From Streptococcus ruminantium (lineage in GTDB: Bacteria; Bacillota; Bacilli; Lactobacillales; Streptococcaceae): a DNA stretch of 64,000 bases. Shown piece after piece: positions 40,688 through 49,904 of this stretch. A model generated the notes under the pieces. That model was given only the letters and a program-made list of their open reading frames with translations, was not told the origin of the DNA and searched no databases. Position 1 is the stretch's first letter; the number at the start of each line of letters is the position of its first letter. The stretch is taken from NCBI RefSeq assembly GCF_003609975.1, contig NZ_AP018400.1, positions 1,810,501-1,874,500 of the forward strand. Direction: 5' to 3'. The position numbers were made by a program, and so were the translations under genes.

Positions 40688-41388
40688 TGCTAGACATTTC
40701 CTACCAAGCCAACACCTTCCACATCTCTTATCAAGGAAGACCACTCGGCAAGATTCACAGCTACCAAAATCCCTACCACCAGACCAATATCTATCTGCGA
40801 CTAGATTTGGTTGATTTCGATTGCACCATAGCAAAGCAGCTCTTCCAGTCCCTACAGACTTCCTTAGGCGGAAAACCTCTTCAAGTTATGCTCTCCTCTG
40901 CAGAGCAGGAAAGAATCCATTTCCTTACCGCAGCTGGCTTTGTCTGCAAGCGGAAATGTTATGAGTTCGAAGTGACCAAACAAGACTATCTCAGTCAGAC
41001 AGGCACTTCCAACTTAAGCATAGTCCGCAAAGGCACCGCACCTTATCAAATAGCCTGTCAGCAAATTTTTGACCACTATCAAACAGTCCACCAAGACATC
41101 AATCCTTGGACTGCCAGTCAAGAAGAATTTGAAAAAGGCTTACCTGATCTGGTTTATACAGATTCAAAAAATTGTGCCTTCATAGATACCGATGAAATTG
41201 CCTACGTATGCGGAAAAGATGAACAAAGCTTTGGTTCCTTCATCCAAGCAGTTATTTGCCAACTATTTGAACAGTATGAGCAAATTAGCTTTGAGGCTGA
41301 TGACTGCGATCCTATCGCCATGCGCTTGGCTAACCAATTTCGACATCCAAACAAGTCTAGCTGGGATACTTATATTTTAGAAATCTAA
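40687..41388 (+). CDS. Uncharacterised protein with GNAT-like features
   Basis: A 233-residue soluble protein beginning MLDISYQANTFHISYQG. FLTAAGFVCKRKCYEFEV and the overall layout suggest one or two diverged acetyltransferase-like halves, as in streptococcal hypothetical GNAT proteins, but the acetyl-CoA loop is not clear. It starts on the last base of the thioredoxin-like gene and is followed by a strong terminator. Function unknown. Confidence 0.6.
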   Translation: MLDISYQANTFHISYQGRPLGKIHSYQNPYHQTNIYLRLDLVDFDCTIAKQLFQSLQTSLGGKPLQVMLSSAEQERIHFLTAAGFVCKRKCYEFEVTKQDYLSQTGTSNLSIVRKGTAPYQIACQQIFDHYQTVHQDINPWTASQEEFEKGLPDLVYTDSKNCAFIDTDEIAYVCGKDEQSFGSFIQAVICQLFEQYEQISFEADDCDPIAMRLANQFRHPNKSSWDTYILEI

Positions 41389-41390
41389 CA

Positions 41391-41421
41391 AAAAGCACCG
41401 ACCACAAGGCCGGTGCTTTTT
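41391..41421 (+). terminator. Terminator of the thioredoxin-like operon
   Basis: AAAAGCACCG...CGGTGCTTTTT, a 10-bp perfect stem with a T tail. Confidence 0.9.
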
Positions 41422-41505
41422 AAGGAGATTATGAAAAATATTTAGGATTGATATCAGTATAACCTAACCAGGCATATCCGACATCCGCCCTAGGACCGAT
41501 TTTAC

Positions 41506-41533
41506 AAAAAAGAACTCCCTTTCGGAAGTTCTT
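41506..41533 (-). terminator. tsf terminator
   Basis: Minus-strand AAGAACTTCCGAAAGGGAGT followed by TCTTTTTT; stem with a GAAA-type loop. Confidence 0.85.
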
Positions 41534-41543
41534 CGTTATCTAA

Positions 41544-42584
41544 TTATTTACCAAGAGCTGCTGCCATCGTTGCTGCAACTTCTGCTTCAAAGTCATTTGA
41601 AGCTTTTTCAATACCTTCACCTACTTCAAAACGAGCAAACTCTACTACAGAAGCATTTACTGAATTCAAGTAAGCTTCAACTGTCTTGCTGTCATCCATG
41701 ATGTAAACTTGTGCAAGAAGAGTATAAGCTTGGTCAACTTGAGTGTTATCAAGCATAAAGCGGTCCATTTTCCCTGGGATGATTTTGTCCCAGATTTTTT
41801 CTGGTTTACCTTCTGCTGCTAATTCCGCTTTGATTGCTTCCTCAGCTGCTGCAATCACTTCGTCAGTCAATTGAGCTTTTGAACCATATTTTAACAATGG
41901 CAAGGCTGGTTTATCAACCATTGCACGGCTTTCGTTGTCTTGCTCAATTTTATGGTTGATTTGTGCCAACTCATCTTTAACAAATTGCTCATCCAATTCT
42001 GTGTAAGAAAGAACAGTTGGTTTCATAGCAGCGATATGCATTGAAATTTGTTTTGCAAGAGTCTCATCGCCACCTTCAATAACTGAGACAACACCGATAC
42101 GACCGCCATTGTGTTGGTAAGCACCAAATGCCTGTGCATCTGTTTTTTCTACCAAAGCAAAGCGACGGAATGAGATTTTCTCACCGATTGTTGCAGTTGC
42201 ATTTACGTATGCTTCTTCAAGGGTTTCACCTGAAGGCATTGTCAATTTAAGAGCTGCTTCGTTATCTGCTGGCTTACCTTCTGCAATAACTTTAGCAGTA
42301 GTGTTCACCAACTCAACGAATTGAGCGTTTTTCGCAACAAAGTCTGTCTCAGCATTCACTTCAACAACTGCTGCTACGTTACCATCAACATAAACACCAG
42401 TCAATCCTTCAGCCGCTACGCGATCAGCTTTTTTAGCAGCCTTAGCCATACCTTTTTCACGAAGCAATTCAATCGCTTTTTCGATATCACCTTCCGTTTC
42501 AACCAATGCTTTTTTTGCATCCATAACGCCAGCACCTGATTTTTCACGCAATTCTTTAACGAGAGCTGCTGTAATTTCTGCCAT
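41544..42584 (-). CDS. tsf: Elongation factor Ts
   Basis: A 346-residue EF-Ts. The N-terminal UBA-like domain ([20 protein letters not shown]) and the conserved AETDFVAKN (about 80) are present; the C-terminal coiled region is of the streptococcal length. It exchanges GDP for GTP on EF-Tu. AAGGAGAATAGACATG marks the start. It lies downstream of rpsB, as usual, though with a 300-base gap. Confidence 0.97.
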   Translation of the reverse strand: MAEITAALVKELREKSGAGVMDAKKALVETEGDIEKAIELLREKGMAKAAKKADRVAAEGLTGVYVDGNVAAVVEVNAETDFVAKNAQFVELVNTTAKVIAEGKPADNEAALKLTMPSGETLEEAYVNATATIGEKISFRRFALVEKTDAQAFGAYQHNGGRIGVVSVIEGGDETLAKQISMHIAAMKPTVLSYTELDEQFVKDELAQINHKIEQDNESRAMVDKPALPLLKYGSKAQLTDEVIAAAEEAIKAELAAEGKPEKIWDKIIPGKMDRFMLDNTQVDQAYTLLAQVYIMDDSKTVEAYLNSVNASVVEFARFEVGEGIEKASNDFEAEVAATMAAALGK

Positions 42585-42599
42585 GTCTATTCTCCTTGT

Positions 42600-42887
42600 T
42601 TGTTTTTTTGAAAAATAGAAGGACCGGGCTCAGCCCTGCCCTTCTAGGTTTGTTTATCAGTTTGTAAGCTAAATTGTACTCGAGCGAAAGACTTTAAAAT
42701 TTAGACGATTTGTTCAGCAAATCAGAATTTGCTGCCAAGTCCCTAAAATTCAGTCGTCTTCTTAAACGCTCTTAGTTATTTAATTGTACTCAGGCTAAAA
42801 TCTTAGTGAAAAAGATAAACTTCCTTGTATGCAAGCATATTGCGTCAGTTTCCTATTTCCATACAGATTTTCAAACGCCTTCGTTAC
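42600..42887. other. Long rpsB-tsf spacer
   Basis: About 300 bases without a gene. AATTGTACTC occurs twice (near 42671 and 42783), and partly complementary AT-rich blocks suggest RNA structure, but I cannot name a regulatory element. Confidence 0.35.
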
Positions 42888-43664
42888 TTATTTGCCTTCA
42901 ACTACTTCAACCAATTCTTCGATTGACTCTGTAGATGCTGGTTCAGCTGCCAATTCAGCTTCAACCGCTGCTACACTGTCTTCACCTTGGTTGCCTTCAA
43001 TGATAGCATCAGCCATTTTCGCTGTGATCAATTTAACAGCACGGATAGCATCATCGTTCGCTGGAATGATAACATCAATGTCATCTGGGTCAGTATTTGT
43101 GTCAACCATCGCTACAACTGGAATACCCAATTTTTTGGCTTCTTTAACAGCGATTTGCTCTTTGTGTGGGGCAACAACGAACATCACGTCTGGAATACGT
43201 GGCATATCAGCGATACCACCCAAGAATTTTTCAAGACGAGCACGTTGTTTGTTCAACAATGCTACTTCTTTCTTAGGAAGCACATCAAAAGTACCATCTT
43301 CTTCCATACGGTTGATTTCTTTCAAACGAGCGATACGTTTTTGGATTGTACCCCAGTTTGTAAGAGTTCCACCCAACCAACGGTGGTTGATGAAGTATTG
43401 ACCAGCACGGATAGCTTCGTCTTTAACAGCTTCAGCAGCTTGTTTTTTAGTACCTACAAACAGGATAACTGCTTCGTTTGCTGCGGCATCACGGATGAAA
43501 TCGTAAGCTTGATCAGCCAATTTTACAGTTTGTTGCAAGTCAATAACGTGGATACCGTTACGCTCTGTAAAGATGTACTTAGCCATCTTAGGGTTCCAGC
43601 GACGAGTTTGGTGACCGAAGTGCACACCAGCCTCAAGAAGTTGTTTCATTGAAATTACTGCCAT
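42888..43664 (-). CDS. rpsB: 30S ribosomal protein S2
   Basis: A 258-residue S2 from [20 protein letters not shown], with [28 protein letters not shown] and the acidic C-terminus [10 protein letters not shown]. The start at 43664 is chosen because AAAGGAG lies upstream; 18 more in-frame codons reach into the leader without a binding site. It is cotranscribed with tsf. Confidence 0.97.
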   Translation of the reverse strand: MAVISMKQLLEAGVHFGHQTRRWNPKMAKYIFTERNGIHVIDLQQTVKLADQAYDFIRDAAANEAVILFVGTKKQAAEAVKDEAIRAGQYFINHRWLGGTLTNWGTIQKRIARLKEINRMEEDGTFDVLPKKEVALLNKQRARLEKFLGGIADMPRIPDVMFVVAPHKEQIAVKEAKKLGIPVVAMVDTNTDPDDIDVIIPANDDAIRAVKLITAKMADAIIEGNQGEDSVAAVEAELAAEPASTESIEELVEVVEGK

Positions 43665-43862
43665 GAGTATTTTCTCCTTTTTGTTTTTTCCTCTCCCGAA
43701 CTTCAGCTTGCAGCCCAACCTTTCGGCAACAGAACCACAATGGATCCGAGATGAGTATTTGTTGCTACAGCAACTCTATCATGATACCAAATTTTTTCTC
43801 ATTTGACAAGCAAATTCCCTCTTGACGAATGCGTTTTTTTTCGATACAATATTCTTTGTTAT

Positions 43863-43933
<71 letters not shown>

Positions 43934-43967
43934 TTCAATACCTGACTTGTCAGGAATTAACCGATTG

Positions 43968-43993
43968 AAAAGTCCGATTTTGCGGGCTTTTTT
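43968..43993 (+). terminator. tRNA-Cys terminator
   Basis: AAAAGTCCG-ATTTTG-CGGGCTTTTTT with one G-U pair, 35 bases after the tRNA. Confidence 0.75.
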
Positions 43994-44084
43994 GATTTTC
44001 TCATTCGGTTAAAGTTGGTTAATTGTGGTAAAGTTGGTGGCAAAAAGCGAGCTTCTTTGCTTTTCATTCAGAACCGGTCATTAC

Positions 44085-44113
44085 AAAAACTCAAGCCTAG
44101 CAGCCTGAGTTTC
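44085..44113 (-). terminator. nusG terminator
   Basis: Minus-strand AACTCAGGC-TGCTA-GGCTTGAGTT followed by TTTG; it directly follows the nusG stop. Confidence 0.8.
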
Positions 44114-44118
44114 TTTTT

Positions 44119-44658
44119 TTACAGTTCCGCAATCTGACTCAGATTGACTTCCGCAATAGTATCATTACCAAACATAGAGATAACCATCTTAACTTTATTG
44201 TTATCAATTTCTGTAATTTTACCTGTGTAGTCGGTGAAGGCTCCATCAATGATTCGAACAGTATCGCCAACTTTTACATCTATATCAACCCCTTGGACTG
44301 TTTGTCCCATTGATACCAAGATTTGACGGATTTCCTCTTCTAATAATGGAGTTGGTTTTGAACGGTTCCCGTGTGAACCAACGAAACCAGTAACATTTGG
44401 TGTATTCCGTACAACAAACCATGCTTCATCCGTCATGACCATCTCCACCAAAACATACCCTGGGAAACGATTTTCCTCTACCTCTTTGATTTCACCATTT
44501 TTCTCAACCTGGACGGTCTGAGTTGGGATTTCTACACGAAGAATATTTTCCAACATATTGTAAGTGTGAGCGCGTTGGAGTAGGTTTTCCTTGACCTTAT
44601 TTTCATATCCTGAATAAGTTTGCAAGACAAACCATCCCTTATCAAAACTATCGTACAT
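44119..44658 (-). CDS. nusG: Transcription termination/antitermination factor NusG
   Basis: A 179-residue protein with the NGN domain (WFVLQTYSGYENKVKENL, FPGYVLVEMVMTDEAWFVVR) and C-terminal KOW domain (VKVGDTVRIIDGAFTDYTG). It binds RNA polymerase and links it to ribosomes or Rho. MYDSFDKGW matches streptococcal starts and has GAAAGGAA eight bases upstream. Last gene of rpmG-secE-nusG. Confidence 0.96.
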   Translation of the reverse strand: MYDSFDKGWFVLQTYSGYENKVKENLLQRAHTYNMLENILRVEIPTQTVQVEKNGEIKEVEENRFPGYVLVEMVMTDEAWFVVRNTPNVTGFVGSHGNRSKPTPLLEEEIRQILVSMGQTVQGVDIDVKVGDTVRIIDGAFTDYTGKITEIDNNKVKMVISMFGNDTIAEVNLSQIAEL

Positions 44659-44812
44659 AGCCATTTCCTTTCTTTTAGAACCCAATACCTTCTGCTGATC
44701 AACCATATAAAGTTAATCAACATTGAGTGTAATTTGAAGACGCTAAAAAAAGCCCGAAGGCTTTCGCTTTTCTTTATTATATCACTTCCATTTTACAAAT
44801 GGCAAGTATTTT

Positions 44813-44989
44813 CTAGAAAAGATGAATCAAACTGAGAATTCCTCGTGACAAAATCAAGTCAAAGAGATAAATAACTGCTACAAAGAAGGCTGTGTATTCT
44901 ACAACGGATACAAAGTCCTTCCAGCTCTGCTTACGAGTTGGCCAAGAGGTATCTTTCAAAATACGAATCATATCTTTGATAAACTTCAC
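44813..44989 (-). CDS. secE: Preprotein translocase subunit SecE
   Basis: A 58-residue single-span SecE: KFIKDMIRILKDTSWPTRKQ and SWKDFVSVVEYTAFFVAVIY are the conserved amphipathic and membrane segments, ending SLIHLF. The start codon is GTG (44989), preceded by TAGGAG. It is part of SecYEG, lies 9 bases after rpmG and upstream of nusG, the classic order. Confidence 0.93.
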   Translation of the reverse strand: MKFIKDMIRILKDTSWPTRKQSWKDFVSVVEYTAFFVAVIYLFDLILSRGILSLIHLF

Positions 44990-44998
44990 GCGCGACTC

Positions 44999-45151
44999 CT
45001 ATCTGGTTTCTTTGTGAACAGTGTACTGCCCACAGTGTTTACAATATTTATTTACTTCTAACCGTGTTGGCTTGGGATTGCTCGAAAGGCTGATTGAATA
45101 GTTTCGAGAACCGCAAACTGTACAGGCTAAGCTTGCTTTTTTAAGTGCCAT
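44999..45151 (-). CDS. rpmG: 50S ribosomal protein L33
   Basis: A 50-residue L33 beginning [19 protein letters not shown] and ending [16 protein letters not shown]. It keeps both CxxC pairs, so it is the zinc-binding form. AGGCTTTATG provides a modest binding site. First gene of rpmG-secE-nusG. Confidence 0.94.
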   Translation of the reverse strand: MALKKASLACTVCGSRNYSISLSSNPKPTRLEVNKYCKHCGQYTVHKETR

Positions 45152-45172
45152 AAAGCCTCCATCCGTATCATT

Positions 45173-47398
45173 TTACCATGTTTTTATGGATTTGACAACT
45201 CCCTCAAACCAAGTTGTTAGGTTATCCCATAAATTTTTTGCACGTTCTGGAATGCGAGCCTCTACCAAGCTTTTCTTAGTCTGTTCAATTAAATTTTTTG
45301 CCTGTTCAGAAATCTCTTGCGCCTGATTTTGATCTTGGTTGGCAGTCGTTTCTGATTGAGGAGTTTCATCTTCTGCCACTTTTACAATCCCATTTTTTGC
45401 ATAGGCATTCTCTACATCAAATTTTGTCCCAGCAGTATGGGGAAGGATAGCATTAGCCACTGTTCTAAACACTGACGGTGCCTTCCAATAACTTGCACTA
45501 TCAATGTAGTGATTCTCATCCGTCTTCTCAAAACCAACCCATTGACTAATGACCAAATCTGGTGTATAGGCGATATGCCATTGATCATTAACCAGATTCA
45601 CATCGAAGCTGGTTTCTGTCGTCCCTGTCTTTCCAGCAATATAGTAATTGGCCGCATCTGCTGTTACACCCGTACCGTTCGTATAAGTTCCTAACATCAT
45701 GGACGTCATCTTATCTGCTACAGACCGTTCAATAACCTTGGTACTCGTCTCGCGGTGCTGAGCCAACACCTTTCCACTAGCTGTTTCAATACGAGTAATC
45801 AAGTGAGCATCTTTCATAACTCCCTTATTGGCAAAAGTGGCATAGGCCTGAGCCATTTGTAACGGGTTGGTTTCCACGCCAGAACCAATAGATACTCCTA
45901 GAACCTTCTCCACATTGTCCATATTAAGTCCAAACTTTTGACCGTATTCAAAGGCCTTATTAACTCCCAGCGTATTGACAATATAGGCTACCGGTAAATT
46001 ATAAGACTGTGCTAAGGCTTGATACATCGGGACGGAGTCTGAGGTAGAACGATCGTAATTATGTAAAGTATAGCCTCCATAATTTTCTGTATGGTTGTCT
46101 AAAGGCTTGTCAATCGACCAACCAGCTGCAACCGCAGGAGCGTAGGCAACGAGAGGTTTGATGGTCGAACCTGGGCTACGCTTGGCTTGGGTCGCAAAGT
46201 TAAAGGTTCGAAATGCTGCATTCTTTGAACTATTAACACGACCAACCAACCCCCGAACACCTCCGGTAGTTGGGTCAAGCGCCACACTAGCTGCTTGAGC
46301 ATGACTACCATCAAAATTAGAAGTTGGAAACTTAGTCTCATCATTGAAGATGACCTGCATGCTAGCCTGAGAGTTTTGATCCATCTCAGTATAAATACGG
46401 TAACCGTTGTTGATAATGTCAGATTCTTTCAGGCCATAACGCTCAATTGCTTCTGCGATAACCGCATCAAAATAGGATGGATAAGAATAGTTATTCTGTT
46501 TACCCGTATAAGTATCTGCTAGCTGACCGGCCAAGTCAACTTGAAAACCCGCATCTGCTGTTGCCTGATCAATATAGCCTGCGTGAACCATATTTTGTAA
46601 GACTGTATCTCTACGATTTTTAGCATTTTCCAAGGAATAATAAGGGTTATAAAATTCTGGTCCCTTGAGCATACCAGCAATTACTGCTGATTGTTCAAGT
46701 GTCAGGTCTTTGGCAGAAGTCCCAAAATATTTCCGACTAGCATCTTCTACCCCCCAAACCCCATTACCAAAATAAGCATTGTTGAGATACATGGTTAAAA
46801 TCTCTTGCTTGCTGTATTTCTTATTGATTTCAAGTGCTAAGAAAAATTCTCTGGCTTTCCTGCTAATATTTTGATCTTGAGTTAAAAAGGCATTCTTAGC
46901 TAATTGCTGGGTAATGGTCGAGCCTCCTCCTGATTTTCCTAGAGTCAAAAAGGCTAAAATAGTTCGCTTATAGTTAATGCCGGAATTTTCATAGAAGGTC
47001 CGATCTTCTGTCGCAATAACTGCATTTTTGAGATTATCAGAAATAGCATCTAGCTCCACATAAGTTCCCTTTTGACCGGAAAGGGTCCCTGCTTCAGATC
47101 CATCTTTATCATAGATAACTGTTGTCGCCTTCAAAGCTTGCTGCAAATCGCCAACATTAGCAGTCTTAGCCAAGAAAAAGAGATAACCACCTACTACCAA
47201 AACTGCAACTCCCATAAAAATAAGGAAAATCTTAGTCAACTGATAACGACGCCAAAACTTGCGAATCGGTGTTGGGATGCGGGATTTTTTCTTCGTTTGA
47301 TTAAGCTTCCCCCGACTACCTCTGCGACTAGGTCTATCTTCATATTCGGAATGAAAATCTTCTGGAACATCAATCGGTTGGTGCTGTAAATCGTCCAT
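45173..47398 (-). CDS. pbp2a: Class A penicillin-binding protein 2a
   Basis: A 741-residue bifunctional enzyme: a cytoplasmic basic N-terminus, one membrane helix (about 57-78), a glycosyltransferase GT51 domain (ATEDRTFYENSGINYKRTI, GGSTITQQLAKN) and a transpeptidase domain with SPGSTIKP (active Ser), SYN and KTGTTE. The C-terminus is a Gln/Glu-rich tail after the catalytic domain. It builds peptidoglycan outside the membrane. The start MDDLQHQPIDVPEDF follows AGAGGTG; 22 upstream in-frame codons lack a site. It precedes rpmG-secE-nusG as in other streptococci. Confidence 0.93.
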   Translation of the reverse strand: MDDLQHQPIDVPEDFHSEYEDRPSRRGSRGKLNQTKKKSRIPTPIRKFWRRYQLTKIFLIFMGVAVLVVGGYLFFLAKTANVGDLQQALKATTVIYDKDGSEAGTLSGQKGTYVELDAISDNLKNAVIATEDRTFYENSGINYKRTILAFLTLGKSGGGSTITQQLAKNAFLTQDQNISRKAREFFLALEINKKYSKQEILTMYLNNAYFGNGVWGVEDASRKYFGTSAKDLTLEQSAVIAGMLKGPEFYNPYYSLENAKNRRDTVLQNMVHAGYIDQATADAGFQVDLAGQLADTYTGKQNNYSYPSYFDAVIAEAIERYGLKESDIINNGYRIYTEMDQNSQASMQVIFNDETKFPTSNFDGSHAQAASVALDPTTGGVRGLVGRVNSSKNAAFRTFNFATQAKRSPGSTIKPLVAYAPAVAAGWSIDKPLDNHTENYGGYTLHNYDRSTSDSVPMYQALAQSYNLPVAYIVNTLGVNKAFEYGQKFGLNMDNVEKVLGVSIGSGVETNPLQMAQAYATFANKGVMKDAHLITRIETASGKVLAQHRETSTKVIERSVADKMTSMMLGTYTNGTGVTADAANYYIAGKTGTTETSFDVNLVNDQWHIAYTPDLVISQWVGFEKTDENHYIDSASYWKAPSVFRTVANAILPHTAGTKFDVENAYAKNGIVKVAEDETPQSETTANQDQNQAQEISEQAKNLIEQTKKSLVEARIPERAKNLWDNLTTWFEGVVKSIKTW

Positions 47399-47654
47399 AA
47401 AACACCTCTTTCTAGATTTTGTACCATTATACAATATTTCCCAAAAGCTAGCAGAAAAAAACACCAGAACCTATCTATCACACAGAAAATTTTTGAAAAA
47501 TATGGTAGAATAGGGTCATTCTGACAAATAATAACCCATGAAAATCCGAAGCCAACAAGCCAAATCTACTAACGAAGAAGGTCGTTCCCTAGACAAGTTG
47601 CCAAAGACCAGAAGAGAAACGCTTTGATTTTCAAACAGTTTAAGAGGACATTTC

Positions 47655-48623
47655 ATGACACACATCTACGATATCACCATTATCGGTGGAGGACCTGTCG
47701 GTCTCTTTGCCGCCTTTTATGCCCATCTTCGTCAAGCCAAGGTCAAAATCATTGACTCTCTACCACAACTAGGCGGTCAACCGGCCATTCTTTATCCAGA
47801 AAAAACGATTTTAGATATTCCTGCTTTTCCAAACTTGACGGGACAAGAGCTAATAGATAACTTGTTGATACAGTTGGCTCCTTTTGATACGACTATTTGT
47901 CTCAACGAAACCCTGACAGCCATAGAATCTGGTGAGGTCATCACCCTGACAACCAACAAGGACACCCACCAGACTAAAACCCTCATCATCGCCATGGGTG
48001 GAGGAGCTTTCAAACCTCGCCCTCTGGAAATTGAAGAAGCGGATAACTTTGATAATATCCACTATCATGTTTCCAACATCCAGCAGTATGCTGACAAGAA
48101 CGTTGTTATCTTGGGAGGCGGAGATTCTGCGGTTGATTGGTCCTTGGCCTTTGAAAAAATCGCAAAGACCACCCATATCGTTCACCGTCGCGACAACTTC
48201 CGTGCCCTTGAGCACAGCGTAAAAGAGCTGAAACAGTCCAGCGTATCCATTCACACTCCATTTATTCCTAAGAGACTTTCTGGGGAAAATGGCAGAGCAG
48301 ACAAATTGGAACTAAGCAAGGTTAAGAGCGACGACTGCCTCACCCTGCCCTTTGATCACCTTTTTGTCAACTACGGATTCAAATCTTCTGTCGGAACGCT
48401 AAAAGAATGGGGGTTAGAACTCAATCGCCACCGCATTCTTGTCAACAGCAAACAAGAAACTTCTGTTCCAGGTATCTATGCCATTGGTGATTGTTGCTAC
48501 TACGAGGGAAAAATCGACTTGATTGCAACAGGCTTTGGAGAAGCACCAACCGCTGTCAACAATGCTATGAACTACCTCAATCCAAACGAAAAAGTGCAGC
48601 CAAAGCACTCCACTAGCTTATAA
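47655..48623 (+). CDS. Ferredoxin/flavodoxin-NADP reductase, thioredoxin-reductase-like
   Basis: A 322-residue flavoprotein with an N-terminal FAD motif IIGGGPVGLFAAFYA, an NADPH motif VVILGGGDSAVDWSLA and a C-terminal GIYAIGDCCYYEGK. It lacks the CxxC disulphide of thioredoxin reductase, which places it with YumC-type reductases. These supply electrons to ferredoxin or flavodoxin. AGAGGACATTTC precedes the ATG. It is one base from the next gene, suggesting cotranscription. Confidence 0.9.
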   Translation: MTHIYDITIIGGGPVGLFAAFYAHLRQAKVKIIDSLPQLGGQPAILYPEKTILDIPAFPNLTGQELIDNLLIQLAPFDTTICLNETLTAIESGEVITLTTNKDTHQTKTLIIAMGGGAFKPRPLEIEEADNFDNIHYHVSNIQQYADKNVVILGGGDSAVDWSLAFEKIAKTTHIVHRRDNFRALEHSVKELKQSSVSIHTPFIPKRLSGENGRADKLELSKVKSDDCLTLPFDHLFVNYGFKSSVGTLKEWGLELNRHRILVNSKQETSVPGIYAIGDCCYYEGKIDLIATGFGEAPTAVNNAMNYLNPNEKVQPKHSTSL

Positions 48624-48624
48624 G

Positions 48625-49494
48625 ATGAAAATTGTTATTCGTATTCCCCAAACCTTTCCTCCCCTCACAGTAAAGGAAGCCTTGGAAGATTATTTTCTTA
48701 TTCCACGAAAAACCCGCCATTTTCTCCGCACCAAGAAACATGTCCGCATCAATGGTGAGTTGATTAACTGGCAAAGTTCCGTCATAGCAGGAGATTTATT
48801 GGAGTTAATCTTTGATGAAGAGGACTATCCTGAAAAGCTGATTCCCATGGGAGAAGGCGATTTAGTAGAAGAACTCTATCAAGATGAACATCTGATTATC
48901 GTAAATAAACCCGAGGGCATGAAAACCCATGGCAATGAGCCAAATGAAATCGCTCTTCTCAACCACGTATCTAGCTATGTTGGACAGACCTGCCATGTGG
49001 TTCATAGGCTAGATAGAGAAACCAGCGGAGCTATTCTATTTGCCAAAAACCCTTTTATCCTCCCCATTCTCAACCGACTCTTAGAAGACAAGCTTATCTA
49101 CCGAGACTATCTAGCTCTCTGCCAGGGACAGATAAAGAAAAACGTCTGGACCATTACAGATAAGATTGGACGAGACCGCCACGACCGCAGAAAGCGAGTA
49201 GTGGACAACCACGGAGGAAAAGAGGCTCTAACCCGAGTCTATCCGCTCACAACAATCGGTAAAAATAGCCTAATTAGCTGCCGACTCCAAACAGGTCGAA
49301 CCCACCAAATCCGTGTCCACTTAGCTCACCATGGACATGCCTTACTCGGCGACCCACTCTATAGTAAAGTACCCGCTCCGCGTCTCATGCTCCATGCTCA
49401 AAAACTCAGTCTGACCCATCCACTCACGCTGGAAAACATTAGCGTAGAAGCTAGATCAGAAACGTTTGAAAAGGTATTAAACAGTTTGAAATAA
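48625..49494 (+). CDS. RluA-family pseudouridine synthase
   Basis: A 289-residue protein with an S4-like N-terminus (RKTRHFLRTKKHVRINGELI) and the RluA/RluD catalytic motif HRLDRETSGAILFAKN, plus GRTHQIRVHLAHHGH near residue 225. Substrate is 23S rRNA or tRNA; the exact site cannot be read from sequence. It starts directly after the reductase stop codon. Confidence 0.9.
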   Translation: MKIVIRIPQTFPPLTVKEALEDYFLIPRKTRHFLRTKKHVRINGELINWQSSVIAGDLLELIFDEEDYPEKLIPMGEGDLVEELYQDEHLIIVNKPEGMKTHGNEPNEIALLNHVSSYVGQTCHVVHRLDRETSGAILFAKNPFILPILNRLLEDKLIYRDYLALCQGQIKKNVWTITDKIGRDRHDRRKRVVDNHGGKEALTRVYPLTTIGKNSLISCRLQTGRTHQIRVHLAHHGHALLGDPLYSKVPAPRLMLHAQKLSLTHPLTLENISVEARSETFEKVLNSLK

Positions 49495-49496
49495 AG

Positions 49497-49543
49497 AACT
49501 CCATGTTTCAAGGCTTAAATGGCTTATGAATATGGAGTTTTTT
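49497..49543 (+). terminator. Terminator after the RluA-family gene
   Basis: AACTCCAT...ATGGAGTT followed by TTTTT; the loop also pairs partly. Confidence 0.75.
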
Positions 49544-49544
49544 C

Positions 49545-49904
49545 AATGGTCTCCCTTTTCCAAGAAACCAAATATAGCAGAACATAGACACCCCCTTAAA
49601 ATGTAATAACTTTAGGAATCCTAAATAGTGTTGTTCATCTTTCAACTCTTAGAAACGCTATTATTTCGATGTCTCTGGGAGTTTTTTGCTGCTGACTATA
49701 AAGAAAGAGATTAAAGGTCTTGACCAAAATGGACTTTTTCTTCAACTCAATATATAAGTAGGCTGTTTTTTAAAGGTGAAAACCCCAAAACAAGTCCACA
49801 TAGTGTCAACCGATTGTTCTTAACTTCCTGTAGTTTAAGTGGTAAAATTTTATCGTAAATGCTAAAAAAAAAAAGCAATTACTGATTAAAAAAGGAGGGT
49901 CGCA
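49545..49904. other. Upstream region of the Cna-B surface protein gene
   Basis: No gene. A plausible promoter (TTAACT, 17 bases, TAAAAT at about 49842-49847) lies ahead of the surface protein gene. An uninterrupted run of 11 A (49864-49874) lies between it and the AGGAGG binding site. Confidence 0.4.

Noticed and set aside
43935..44060. Possible integrase attachment site behind tRNA-Cys
   Set aside because: No integrase, no direct repeat of the tRNA 3' end; only GGTTAAAGTTGG-like short repeats.
47538..47627. 29-codon frame MKIRSQQAKSTNEEG... before the reductase gene
   Set aside because: No ribosome binding site and no signal-like or conserved features; probably chance.
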